A stretch of DNA of 64,000 bases from Solimonas sp036405815 (GTDB lineage Bacteria; Pseudomonadota; Gammaproteobacteria; Nevskiales; Nevskiaceae), in NCBI GenBank assembly GCA_036405815.1, contig DASWWX010000013.1, forward strand, positions 1-64,000, given 5' to 3'. The notes beneath the pieces are model-generated. The model worked only from the letters and a program-made list of their open reading frames with translations. It ran no database searches and was not told where the DNA came from. Position 1 is the first letter of the stretch. Every line of letters starts with the position of its first letter. A program made the position numbers and the translations under genes. This document shows, piece by piece, positions 17,694-25,853 of the stretch.

Positions 17694-18722
17694 ATGAGTC
17701 AACAAGAAAGCGCGCGTTCGGCGTCGTCGGCGGGTGGTGCGCGTCTGCTGGCAGCGGTGACCTTGATCGGCGGTGCCATCAACACGCTGGGCGATCTACT
17801 GAGCCCGGTGGTGGAGATCACCTTGTTGATGACGATCGTCTCGGCATTGGTCCTGCTGGGCGTCGTGGTTGGGGTATGGCGCAAGCGCCGCGATCCGCAA
17901 TCGCAGCCGGAGCAGTACATCCTGTTCTTTCTGAAGCCGGAGCAGCGTGCGGAGAGTTTTCCGCTGTACGCAGCGCTGGCGGCACTGATCCTGTTGCTGA
18001 TCTCGGCAAGTGTTTACTTGCTGGGCCGCAAGAACGAAGCCGAGGGCGGATGGATTGCGGCGCACTTCGAGGCCGTCCGAGGTCTGCAGGTGCAAATGCT
18101 CGGCATCCGTAGCGATCTCGCATCCATCGATCGGAAGGTGGAAGTGACGGCGGCGAACACCAATATCCTGGTCGAGAAGGCGCGTCAGGCCAGCCGTAGT
18201 GTGCCGTTCTGGGAGGTAATGCAGACCGCGCAGCGCGGCGACCTGCAAACCTTGGATGCCTATTTCGAGGATGGATTGACGCTGACGCCACAGGAACTGG
18301 CGCATGTGCTTTTCGGCCTCGCCAAATCGCCGCCGGACAATGCGGAGACGGTCATCGAACGCTTTCAGGCCAATGGCCTGCCGCCTTCAATGGCGCGTGA
18401 GGTCGCGGACAATCTGGGCTATTCGCTGTCACAGGAGACGTCGCTGGTGACCGGACGGGGCTCGAAAATCTGTGCGGCGCTCAGCGGCTCGAAAGCGGGC
18501 CCCTACATGATTGGCGCGATCGATCTCTCGCTGCCAGGCATGCTGGTGTTGGCCAACAAGACGGCGCTGCTGCCAGTGTTCGAGAAGTACGGAGCGGGTT
18601 CAAGTGGCCAGCCGGAGAAGCTGGATTGCGTTATCCATCGTTTCGCCGACGGGCAGATGCAGCAGGACACGCGCACTTTCGCAGTCAGCCTCCAGGAACT
18701 GGCGCGCGCCGCGTCCTTGTAG
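17694..18722 (+). CDS. Hypothetical membrane protein
   Basis: 342 residues, no family recognised. ATG at 17694 follows a strong GGGAGGGG site. Two or three membrane segments occur at about residues 16-58 (including LLMTIVSALVLLGVVVGVW) and 83-106 (LYAALAALILLLISASVYLL), then a long soluble C-terminal region. That region has a helical stretch (about 125-165, containing LQVQMLGIRSDLASIDRKVE) likely to be a short coiled coil, and a mixed domain with Gly/Ser-rich turns. It looks like a membrane-anchored protein with a cytoplasmic or periplasmic domain of about 220 residues. It converges with the hydrolase gene 4 bp away. Confidence 0.75.
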   Translation: MSQQESARSASSAGGARLLAAVTLIGGAINTLGDLLSPVVEITLLMTIVSALVLLGVVVGVWRKRRDPQSQPEQYILFFLKPEQRAESFPLYAALAALILLLISASVYLLGRKNEAEGGWIAAHFEAVRGLQVQMLGIRSDLASIDRKVEVTAANTNILVEKARQASRSVPFWEVMQTAQRGDLQTLDAYFEDGLTLTPQELAHVLFGLAKSPPDNAETVIERFQANGLPPSMAREVADNLGYSLSQETSLVTGRGSKICAALSGSKAGPYMIGAIDLSLPGMLVLANKTALLPVFEKYGAGSSGQPEKLDCVIHRFADGQMQQDTRTFAVSLQELARAASL

Positions 18723-18726
18723 TGGC

Positions 18727-19578
18727 TCAGCGCGCGGTGTCGGTGGTTGCGTTGTAGCGCGTCAAAAAGCCTTCAATCAGCGCGTTGACCGCATCCGGCC
18801 GTTCCAGCGCCGCCAGATGGCCGGTGGCGGGCATGCAGATGAACTCGGAATCGGGAATGGCGTCCGCCATTGCGCGCGTCTCCGCGACCGGAAAGGTCGG
18901 ATCTTCCTCGCCGGCGACGACCAGCACCGGCGTGCGGATGCGGGTCAACAGCGCGCGCTGATCCGGTCGTGCCGGCACCACGCTGCGCACCGCCCAATAG
19001 ACCGAACGCGGATCGATGCGCGCGAGCGCCTCGCGGATCGTGGCGGCGACTTCCGGCCGCTCGCGAGCCGTCGTGGGGCCAACGAAAGCCGCCACGGCCT
19101 TTTCAACGAACGGCCCGCGAAAGCCGATGCGACGGACGATGGCGCCGAGCAGACGGAACTCCAGCTGCTGGCGCCAGCCGCAGGCCGAGCCGGTGGCGTT
19201 CATCAGCACGGCGGCGCCGACGCGCTGCTGATGCAAGGCCGCGAACGTGCCGCCGATCATGCCGCCCCAGGAATTGCCGACGTGATGCGCGCGCTCGATG
19301 CCGAGCGCATCGAGGATCTGCACGATGCACTGCGCGCACTGCTCGAACGTGAACAGCCGTGTCAGCGGCTGGCTCGCCCCGTGACCGGGCGAGTCGATCA
19401 GGATCACGCGATGGCGCGGGGCAAAGTGTTGCGCTTGCGCAAGCCACATCCGTCCCTCCATCAGCAGGCTGGGCCAGAACAGGATGGCCGGGCCGTTGCC
19501 GGCCACGCGCACGCGCAGCCGGCCGAGCACGGTCGGGATGTCCTGGTCTTGCAGCGACGGCGGCGTCGAAACACGCAT
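18727..19578 (-). CDS. Alpha/beta hydrolase
   Basis: 283 residues of the single-domain alpha/beta-hydrolase fold. The nucleophile elbow GNSWGG holds Ser103; the acid is in GEEDPTFPV, and the His is in TGHLAALE. The oxyanion region reads FWPSLLMEG rather than the common HG motif. The DSPGHGAS segment is typical of this superfamily. No signal peptide, so cytosolic. The ATG at 19578 is preferred over a GTG two codons upstream. Substrate unknown; esters or lactones are usual for the group. Confidence 0.88.
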   Translation of the reverse strand: MRVSTPPSLQDQDIPTVLGRLRVRVAGNGPAILFWPSLLMEGRMWLAQAQHFAPRHRVILIDSPGHGASQPLTRLFTFEQCAQCIVQILDALGIERAHHVGNSWGGMIGGTFAALHQQRVGAAVLMNATGSACGWRQQLEFRLLGAIVRRIGFRGPFVEKAVAAFVGPTTARERPEVAATIREALARIDPRSVYWAVRSVVPARPDQRALLTRIRTPVLVVAGEEDPTFPVAETRAMADAIPDSEFICMPATGHLAALERPDAVNALIEGFLTRYNATTDTAR

Positions 19579-19745
19579 GCTCACAGCCTAGGCCGGTCCG
19601 GGTGGTCTTGGGAAATGCCGGTGGTGGATGGCTGCGCATGCGCAGCCTGCATGGGGCGAGCACATCCGCGCACACAGCGGCCGCGTTCAGCGTTCGTTCG
19701 CACAGGTTTGCGCTCAATACACGCGTTCCACATCGGGAGAGCTTC

Positions 19746-20207
19746 ATGTCCACGCATCCGATCTACAACGCGCTGCGCGAGAGCCACGAGTTGCAGCGTT
19801 CGCTGTGCCGCAAGCTGCTGCGCAGCAAGCCAGGCACCGCCGAGCGGCAGCAACTCTTCCGTGAACTGCGGATCGAGCTGGCGGCGCATGCCGCGGCCGA
19901 GGAGCGCTTCCTTTACGCGCCGATGATGATGGACGACATGGGTCTGGATTCGTCGCGCCACGCGCTGGCCGAGCATCACCGCATCGACGAGTGTGTGGAA
20001 GATCTGCAGAAGGCCGAGGAGGAGAACGGTAGCTGGATGGCCAAGGCCAAGAAGCTGTCGCACGAGGTGCATCACCATCTGCGCGAGGAAGAGAAGAAGT
20101 TCTTCCAGGTATCGGGAAAGATCCTGAGCAACACGCAGAAGAAGCGGCTGGCCTCGCAGTACCGGCGCGATTACGAGCGCATGCATCGCAGCCTCGCCGC
20201 GAGCTGA
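19746..20207 (+). CDS. Hemerythrin-like HHE domain protein
   Basis: 153 residues, a four-helix bundle rich in His and Glu. Metal-ligand candidates are RESHELQ (His near residue 14), LAAHAAAEERF (His and Glu), AEHHRIDE and HEVHHHLREEEKKFF. These fit the HHE pattern that binds a di-iron centre and senses or handles oxygen, nitric oxide or iron. ATG at 19746 with GGGAGAG 5 bases upstream; longer in-frame extensions are not supported. Probably cytosolic and monocistronic. Confidence 0.88.
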   Translation: MSTHPIYNALRESHELQRSLCRKLLRSKPGTAERQQLFRELRIELAAHAAAEERFLYAPMMMDDMGLDSSRHALAEHHRIDECVEDLQKAEEENGSWMAKAKKLSHEVHHHLREEEKKFFQVSGKILSNTQKKRLASQYRRDYERMHRSLAAS

Positions 20208-20253
20208 AGGCGGGTCCGCGGCGCGCTTGGCCGCAGCGCTGAGCCGCAGCGCC

Positions 20254-21837
20254 TTAGTCGCAACCCGACGCCAGCGCGGTGATCGTCAGCCGCGCCGGTG
20301 TGCGCGAGCCGCTGAGCAGCGCGCGCTGCGCATCGAAGCGCCAGTCAATATCCGAGTCGCTGTCCAGCTTCTGCAGGTCACCGTTTGAGGACACTGACAG
20401 GGTAGGTCGCCCATCCACCGAAATGCAGGCGCCTTGCGGGTACTGCCAGGTCAGCGGCAGGGCCAGTTCGATCGATGCAGTCGTTGGCCGCTCGACCTGC
20501 AGCTCGAAGCGACGTGAGTCTGCATCGAAGACGATGCGATCCAGATCGCCGCCGACCGCGCGCGGGAACGGCGTGGCGAGCTGGCGCATCAGCGGTTCGT
20601 CCACGACGTCCTCCAGCACGATGCCGTAGGCCGGATCGACGGACGAGTAGGCGAACCAGCTCCAGCCGAACTTCATTTCGTTGGCGATGCGCGTGAGGCT
20701 GCGCGCGAATTGCGGCGGTGCCGTCGGGTCGCTGGCATCGATCGGGCCTTCCACGCCGTCCACCGAGGTGGTGCGCGTCCAGCCGGTTTCGCCGACCAGC
20801 ATCGGCGTGCCGTAGACGCGCGCATCTTCGACCGTCAGCAGGAAGTCGGCATACGTGAGTGCGTCCTGCACGACCGGTACATAGGAGGGATCGACGCGCT
20901 GCGAGAAATAGGCGGCGGTGTAGTTGTGCGGCAGGAAGATCGCGTTGTCGATGCCGATGGCCTGCGTCGCCGGCACCGGGATGCCGAGCGAGTGGTACAG
21001 CTCCGGCTGGAAGCCGATGACGATGTCCGGATCGATCTCGCGGATCGCCGCTGCGGCGCGGCGATAGAAGGGATACAGGTAGGCGGTTTCCAGCAGCAGC
21101 GGCGGGATCAGGCCGCCGTAGGGCTCGTTGATCAGGTCCACCATCACCACCGCGGGGTGATCGCGGTAGCGGCGCATGACCTCGCGCCAGAGGTCGATGT
21201 AGGCGTCCTGGATGCCGACGCCATGCACGACCTCGTTCTCCCAGAAATCCATGAACGCGCAGCCGACGCGCACCGACAGTTGCGGCGGTGCGCTACCGAC
21301 CGGGCCGGGCAGGCCGCGGCAGGTGTCGCTGATCGCCCAGTCCGGTGCGCCGGCGTTGCCGCCGGCGGCGCGGCTCCAGCCGAACTGCCCGAAGTTGAAG
21401 ACCACGTACAGGCCGTGTGCGGCCGCCTTGTCGAGAAAGGCGTCGATGAGCTGGAAATAGGCGTCGTTGTACGGCGCCGGCGGTGGATCGGGTTGCGCGA
21501 ACTCCCAGGTGAACACCGGTCGGATGAAGTTGAAGCCGAAGGCGGCGATGCGGTCGAAGTCCTCGTCCTGCACGTCCTGCAGATCGAACAGCACGTCGAA
21601 CGGCGTCTGCACGCCGTCGACGCGATAGGCGGGCCGACGGCCGTTGGCGCGCAGCGCGATGTGATTGAGCCCGCGCAACAGCACTTCACGATTCTGGATA
21701 TCGCGCAGCACGCTGTCCTGCGCGCGCAGCGGCAGCAGGGCGGGGGCGAAGCCGGGGTTCGGTTGCGAACGCGAAGGCGCATCTGAGGCGCCGCAGGCAA
21801 CCAGGCACAGCACCGCCAGCAGGCTCAATGCACGCAT
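20254..21837 (-). CDS. GH5-like glycoside hydrolase, lipoprotein
   Basis: 527 residues. The ATG at 21837 gives a lipoprotein signal peptide with lipobox LVAC (Cys15), so the mature protein is membrane-anchored. The body is a GH5-type TIM barrel: GFNFIRPVFTWEF early, the acid/base Glu in LINEPYGG (about residue 237) and the nucleophile Glu in LVGETGW (about residue 350). The layout resembles endoglycoceramidase/endoglucanase-like GH5 enzymes more than cellulases. A beta-rich C-terminal domain of about 110 residues follows. Substrate may be a glycolipid or glucan. It precedes no obvious partner; the thioredoxin-fold gene lies 104 bp upstream on the same strand. Confidence 0.85.
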   Translation of the reverse strand: MRALSLLAVLCLVACGASDAPSRSQPNPGFAPALLPLRAQDSVLRDIQNREVLLRGLNHIALRANGRRPAYRVDGVQTPFDVLFDLQDVQDEDFDRIAAFGFNFIRPVFTWEFAQPDPPPAPYNDAYFQLIDAFLDKAAAHGLYVVFNFGQFGWSRAAGGNAGAPDWAISDTCRGLPGPVGSAPPQLSVRVGCAFMDFWENEVVHGVGIQDAYIDLWREVMRRYRDHPAVVMVDLINEPYGGLIPPLLLETAYLYPFYRRAAAAIREIDPDIVIGFQPELYHSLGIPVPATQAIGIDNAIFLPHNYTAAYFSQRVDPSYVPVVQDALTYADFLLTVEDARVYGTPMLVGETGWTRTTSVDGVEGPIDASDPTAPPQFARSLTRIANEMKFGWSWFAYSSVDPAYGIVLEDVVDEPLMRQLATPFPRAVGGDLDRIVFDADSRRFELQVERPTTASIELALPLTWQYPQGACISVDGRPTLSVSSNGDLQKLDSDSDIDWRFDAQRALLSGSRTPARLTITALASGCD

Positions 21838-21941
21838 GTATCCGCTGCTCCCCGTCACGATCCGATGCTCCCCGGCGGCATGCTGCCGTCGTCAGCGCGA
21901 TTTGACCAGCGGGTGGAGCGGATGCCGTGCCTGTAGTCCCA

Positions 21942-22883
21942 TCAGGGCGGCGCGACCGTGCCGCCGCCGCGCAATCGCAGCACGCGGCCGGTGTCTGCGT
22001 GCACGACCAGCACGAAGCCCTGGCCCAGGGTGTCGGCATAGGCCTTGCCCGCGACCAGCCACAGATCGTTGCGGCGGTAGGCGCGAAACGGCGCCTGGCT
22101 GCGCGCCGCTTCCGGCCCGTAGGCCTGCGCCCAGAGTTCTCGGGCCCGCGCGATCGCGGTCTTGCCGTCGCTCACCGGGCCGCGCGCAACGATGCCGTCG
22201 ACGCGTTCGTCCGGCCGCACCGCCGCGAGGTACTGCGCGGCCCAGGGCTGCCAGGCGGTGTCCGGCGCGGCATCGCTTTCGAGGCGCGAGGGGCCGGGCT
22301 TTCTCAAGTGCAGATCGTAGGGCGGCGGGTACGTGGCCGGCAGTGGCACCGCGCGTGCGCCCAGCAGTCGATTCAGGGCTTCGCGTGCAGCCTTGGCGAC
22401 GTCGACCGGCGAGGGCACATCGGCAGGCCGTGTGTAGACGATGCGACGCTGACTGTCGATGACGAGGAACCATGGCGTGCGCGTGATGCCGTAGGAGGCG
22501 ATCAGATCGTCGCCGTTCAGCAGCAAGGGAAAGCTCAAGCCGCGCTCGCGCATGGCCTGCAGCGGGTCGCCGTTCTCCATGATGTTGATGGTCCAGACCT
22601 TGACGCCGGCATCTCGGTAGTCGATCCAGAGGTCCTGCACGTAGGGCTGCAGCGCGCGGCTGTACGGACACCAGGACGGCCAGAACAGCAATACGGTTGG
22701 CTGGCCCTGCGCGTCCTTCGGATAGGAGACCGTGGTGCCGTCGGGTGTCTTCAGCGTCCAGGCCGGCGCGCGCTGCGGTGAGGCCGCGTGACCGGGCTGT
22801 GCGAGCGACAGCGACGCGAACAGCGCGAGCGTCAGCGCCATCAGCACAGGCCGGGTGGACCGCAGAGGAAGAGGCATGCTCAT
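21942..22883 (-). CDS. Exported thioredoxin-fold protein with CxxS active site
   Basis: 313 residues with a signal peptide ending about residue 34 (QPGHAA). A TlpA/redoxin-type thioredoxin domain follows: TPDGTTVSY, then LLFWPSWCPYS, with Cys72 and Ser75 where most family members have CxxC, and the cis-proline segment ITRTPWFLVID. The single Cys suggests a thiol peroxidase-like, isomerase or structural role rather than disulfide reduction. The last 130 residues form a second region with no recognised domain, ending in GFVLVVHADTGRVLRL. The ATG at 22883 is preferred over a GTG at 22898; neither has a clear ribosome-binding site. Confidence 0.8.
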   Translation of the reverse strand: MSMPLPLRSTRPVLMALTLALFASLSLAQPGHAASPQRAPAWTLKTPDGTTVSYPKDAQGQPTVLLFWPSWCPYSRALQPYVQDLWIDYRDAGVKVWTINIMENGDPLQAMRERGLSFPLLLNGDDLIASYGITRTPWFLVIDSQRRIVYTRPADVPSPVDVAKAAREALNRLLGARAVPLPATYPPPYDLHLRKPGPSRLESDAAPDTAWQPWAAQYLAAVRPDERVDGIVARGPVSDGKTAIARARELWAQAYGPEAARSQAPFRAYRRNDLWLVAGKAYADTLGQGFVLVVHADTGRVLRLRGGGTVAPP

Positions 22884-23192
22884 GGGAGGTTTCGACACAG
22901 GGTTTGGCGAAGGCTCCGATCCTACCGGCGCCTGCGTGAACCGGTGCTGGCAGCGCCGTTGGGCGCCGTGGCTCGCGTCGATGCCGATGCGACGGCGGGC
23001 GGCCGGTCGGTGGTGGCGCTGGACGGTGGCGACGAGGCCGTGGTCGTCTGGCGCGAGGCCCGTGGCGTGTACGCGGGGCTGTTATCGGCTTTACCGATTC
23101 GCTCGCGCACAGCCGTCGGTAGGTCTTGTCTACTGGCGCTTGGATCGATGGCCGCGCATCGTGTAGACACGGGAAATCAGGAGGCAGGTGCC
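22884..23192. other. Gap of 309 bases with an inverted repeat
   Basis: No gene is convincing here; overlapping frames exist on both strands but lack ribosome-binding sites or family resemblance. It holds a 7-bp inverted repeat, TGTCTAC (23127-23133) and GTAGACA (23163-23169), just before the AGGAGG site (23179-23184) of the next gene. Confidence 0.4.
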
Positions 23193-23585
23193 GTGCGCAT
23201 TTCAGTGATCGATCTGGAGAACACCTTGCTCCAGCTCATGGCCGATCAGGGTCTGGCGGCCGGTGACGAGCTGCCCTTGGCCAAGCTGGAAGGGCTCTGG
23301 GCGGGGACCACCCTGCGACGAGCGGATCTGGGCGACAGCCTCGAGCGACTCAGCGTTGCGGGCGCGGTCATCGTCGACGGCGAGCCGTCGTCGACCCTGG
23401 TGACGTTGACCGAGACCGGCCTGCGTCGCGCCCGGACGCTCAACGTGGAGGGCCGGTTACCCTGGGTTCGCCACCTTCGCGACGTGTTGCTGCCGACGGT
23501 GAGACGTCGTTCGGGCGGCAGCGACCGCAGTTCGCCTCGTCGCCATTACGATCTGACGATGAGCCCGCAGCACGCGGGCGGTTGA
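23193..23585 (+). CDS. Small protein with winged-helix-like sequence
   Basis: 130 residues, no named family. The GTG at 23193 is chosen because AGGAGG lies 8 bases before it; an in-frame open stretch continues upstream without any start signal. The first 85 residues (for example IDLENTLLQLMADQGL, LGDSLERLSVAGAVIV, VTLTETGLRRAR) have the alternation of helices and a beta hairpin seen in winged-helix DNA-binding domains, and a basic tail follows (RRRSGGSDRSSPRRH). It could be a small transcription regulator acting on the inverted repeat just upstream; that is inference. Confidence 0.6.
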   Translation: MRISVIDLENTLLQLMADQGLAAGDELPLAKLEGLWAGTTLRRADLGDSLERLSVAGAVIVDGEPSSTLVTLTETGLRRARTLNVEGRLPWVRHLRDVLLPTVRRRSGGSDRSSPRRHYDLTMSPQHAGG

Positions 23586-23612
23586 TTCACGGGCCTGCTG
23601 TCGCGGTTGGTG

Positions 23613-23647
23613 TTGGCGGTTGGCGGCCGCCGGTGTCTGGGTACACT
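23613..23647 (+). promoter_or_regulatory. Predicted promoter of the 84-residue membrane protein
   Basis: TTGGCG (23620-23625) and TACACT (23642-23647) are separated by 16 bp, about 25 bp before the ATG at 23672. Confidence 0.4.
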
Positions 23648-23671
23648 GCGAGCTCATCACCGAGTTCCCTC

Positions 23672-23926
23672 ATGAATCCCGATTTCGATCCGCATCGCAG
23701 TTCCCATCAGGGTGCGCGCAACGGCGACTACATTCCGGGCGATCGCACCCAGCAGGCCTGGCGCCAGCGTGTGCGCCTGATCCAGCTGCCCGCCGTGCGG
23801 GCGCTCAGCTTCGGCTCGATGCTGGCCATCGCCATCAGCTACGTGCACAACCAGTCGATCGGCTGGGCGATTCTGCACGGCCTGCTGTCGTGGTTCTTCG
23901 TGATCTACGCCGCGCTGTTCTACTGA
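23672..23926 (+). CDS. Small membrane protein, unknown function
   Basis: 84 residues. After a polar N-terminal half (NPDFDPHRSSHQGARNGDYI) come two hydrophobic stretches, about residues 44-57 (ALSFGSMLAIAISYV) and 63-84 (IGWAILHGLLSWFFVIYAALFY), ending directly at the C-terminus. No family recognised. The ATG at 23672 has a promoter-like element upstream but only a weak ribosome-binding site. Confidence 0.65.
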   Translation: MNPDFDPHRSSHQGARNGDYIPGDRTQQAWRQRVRLIQLPAVRALSFGSMLAIAISYVHNQSIGWAILHGLLSWFFVIYAALFY

Positions 23927-23997
23927 GACTTAGGCTGGGTAAGTTCAGGACCGATTCATTGCGAGCTGCCTAGGCTGCGCGCCTGCGGTGTCGACAG

Positions 23998-25629
23998 GTG
24001 AGCGGCACCGTGTTCCCTGCTCATGCGACGGTGGGTGCCGACAGCCCTGGTGCTGGCGGCGTGCACCGCTCGCGGGGCGCATGCGCGGATTTCGACATGG
24101 CCATCAGCTTTCCCGATGCGCTGCCTCCTCAGCAGGCCAGCCTCACGGTCTCGCAGGACAGCGCGCAGGCGGTACTCACATTCCGCGGATTCCGCATTCA
24201 TCTGTCCGGCGCGGCACCAGTGCCGCAGGCGACGCTGCAGCGGGCCATCGAGCGCGCGGAAGACTTGTCTGCGGCGCTGCGCGTGCTGTCCTCCGAATAT
24301 CAGCGGGCAGGTTATCCAGCGGCGCGCCTGTACTACATGCTCGCGGGCGAGGACCTGTTCGTGGCGGCCGATCTGGGGCGGGTCACCGAGGTGGTGGCAC
24401 CGGAGCCGTTGGTCGATTACTTCTCGTCGGTGCCCGCCCACCGGCCGCTGCAGGACACGGACCTGGAGCCGGCGCGCATCCTGGGCTCCCTGCACGCTGA
24501 TCGTGCCGGCCTTGCGCTGACGTCGGTACTGGAGCCCGGCATCGAGGGATCGGTATTGCGCTTGCAATCGGACGAGCCCGAGGTGGCCGCGGCGCGGTTG
24601 CGTGCTGAGATCAACAACTACGGCAACCGGTTCACCGGCCGCCACTTCTTCGAGCTCGATGCGCGCCGTGGCCTGAGCAGCGGCGACGAGTTCAACGCCG
24701 GCTGGAAAACCTCGCTGAGCGCGCTCAACGAGGATCGTCGCGCCGACGAGTACAACGACTACCGCGCTGGCTGGAGCCGCGTGACGCCTGCCGGAGTCTT
24801 CGGCGTCGCGGTTTCAGCGGCCGACTACGCGTTCGACGTCGCCCGCTTGCTCCCGGGCGCGTCGGCGCCGGCCGAGGGCCGAATCGTGCAGGCCGAAACC
24901 GCCTGGCTGTACCCGCTGATCGCGGGCCAGGGCTACCGCTGGCTGGTCGATGCCCGGTTGGACTACACGTACAAGAAATCGAACCTGCGCGATGGTGCCG
25001 TGCTGCAAAAGGAGGAGTACGCCTCGGCCGAAGGCGGCCTCAGCTTCATCTGGGAGACCGACTGGTTCGGTGCGCCCGCGACGCTGGAGACCGGCGCACA
25101 GATCCGCCGCGGTCTCGGCGACGAGGATGAAGCGGACGCCGCCAATCTGGGCTATCTGCTGCTGCGGCCACGTCTGACGACGGGCGTCAGCCTCGACGAC
25201 CACTGGGATCTGCAGCTGGATACCGAGGTGCAGTTGACCGACGACACCGTGCCCGAGCAAAGCCAGTGGGTGCTGGGCGGCCCCGAACGGCTCGCCGCGT
25301 ATCTGCCGGGTATCGCGGTGGGTGACAGCGGTGGCTGGGGTCGCCTGCAGTTGACCTACTTCAGCGGCGGCTCGCTGCTGGGCATCGAGTGGATTCCGCG
25401 CGCATTCGTCGAGTACGGCTACGCGCGTTATGAAACGCCGATGGCCGAGATCCGTCCTGCGGGCACGGTCGAGCTGTCGGATGCCGGTGCGCAACTCGAC
25501 CTGCGCTATCGCGACTGGCTGCGCGGCAGTATCGGTGTGGCACGTGGTCTGGGCGAAAGCGGCATCAGCGCCGCGCGCGCCGACGAGGGCAAGGCGAATT
25601 TCTACTTCCGGTTGGTGGCCACGTTCTGA
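23998..25629 (+). CDS. TpsB/ShlB/FhaC-type outer-membrane transporter, probable frameshift in signal peptide
   Basis: Up to 543 residues: a POTRA-like domain at about 60-140 (FRGFRIHLSG, RVLSSEYQRAGYPAARLYY) and a C-terminal beta barrel ending in the outer-membrane signature RLVATF. It resembles two-partner secretion transporters that export a large TpsA protein; none is nearby. The main frame (GTG 23998 or ATG 24097) has no signal peptide, yet an ATG at 24023 in the next frame encodes MRRWVPTALVLAACTARG, a convincing signal or lipoprotein signal peptide that runs out about 25 codons later. One extra base near the GGGG run around 24074-24080 would join the two frames in the correct order. Either a sequencing error or a real frameshift is likely. 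Confidence 0.8.
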   Translation: MSGTVFPAHATVGADSPGAGGVHRSRGACADFDMAISFPDALPPQQASLTVSQDSAQAVLTFRGFRIHLSGAAPVPQATLQRAIERAEDLSAALRVLSSEYQRAGYPAARLYYMLAGEDLFVAADLGRVTEVVAPEPLVDYFSSVPAHRPLQDTDLEPARILGSLHADRAGLALTSVLEPGIEGSVLRLQSDEPEVAAARLRAEINNYGNRFTGRHFFELDARRGLSSGDEFNAGWKTSLSALNEDRRADEYNDYRAGWSRVTPAGVFGVAVSAADYAFDVARLLPGASAPAEGRIVQAETAWLYPLIAGQGYRWLVDARLDYTYKKSNLRDGAVLQKEEYASAEGGLSFIWETDWFGAPATLETGAQIRRGLGDEDEADAANLGYLLLRPRLTTGVSLDDHWDLQLDTEVQLTDDTVPEQSQWVLGGPERLAAYLPGIAVGDSGGWGRLQLTYFSGGSLLGIEWIPRAFVEYGYARYETPMAEIRPAGTVELSDAGAQLDLRYRDWLRGSIGVARGLGESGISAARADEGKANFYFRLVATF

Positions 25630-25733
25630 GGCTCGAACTGGCTGCGGGATGAATTGCAGATTCCGCGTCAGTTCAGGGGTCTTCGCGACAATGGAGTCAC
25701 TCGATTCAGTCGCTGCGGTTTGCAGGGCGGATC

Positions 25734-25767
25734 GGCTCCTCTAAGAGGAGGCCCTCCCGAGAGGAGG
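25734..25767 (+). other. Two back-to-back hairpins
   Basis: GGCTCCTC-TAA-GAGGAGGCC (25734-25753, one bulge) is followed at once by CCTCC-CGAGA-GGAGG (25753-25767). They lie in the 224-bp gap between the TpsB gene and the next secreted-protein gene. There is no T-run. They may stabilise or attenuate the transcript. Confidence 0.4.
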
Positions 25768-25853
25768 CAAGACGCCCGCTGCGGCGTGCAGTGGCTGCCG
25801 TATCGACGGCCGCTGCCTCCGGCGGAAATGCTCCAACTCAAGGAAGACTCATC

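Noticed and set aside
22788..23192. Upstream extension of the small winged-helix gene
   Set aside because: The frame is open but overlaps the thioredoxin-fold gene and has no start signal; the GTG at 23193 has a clear AGGAGG.
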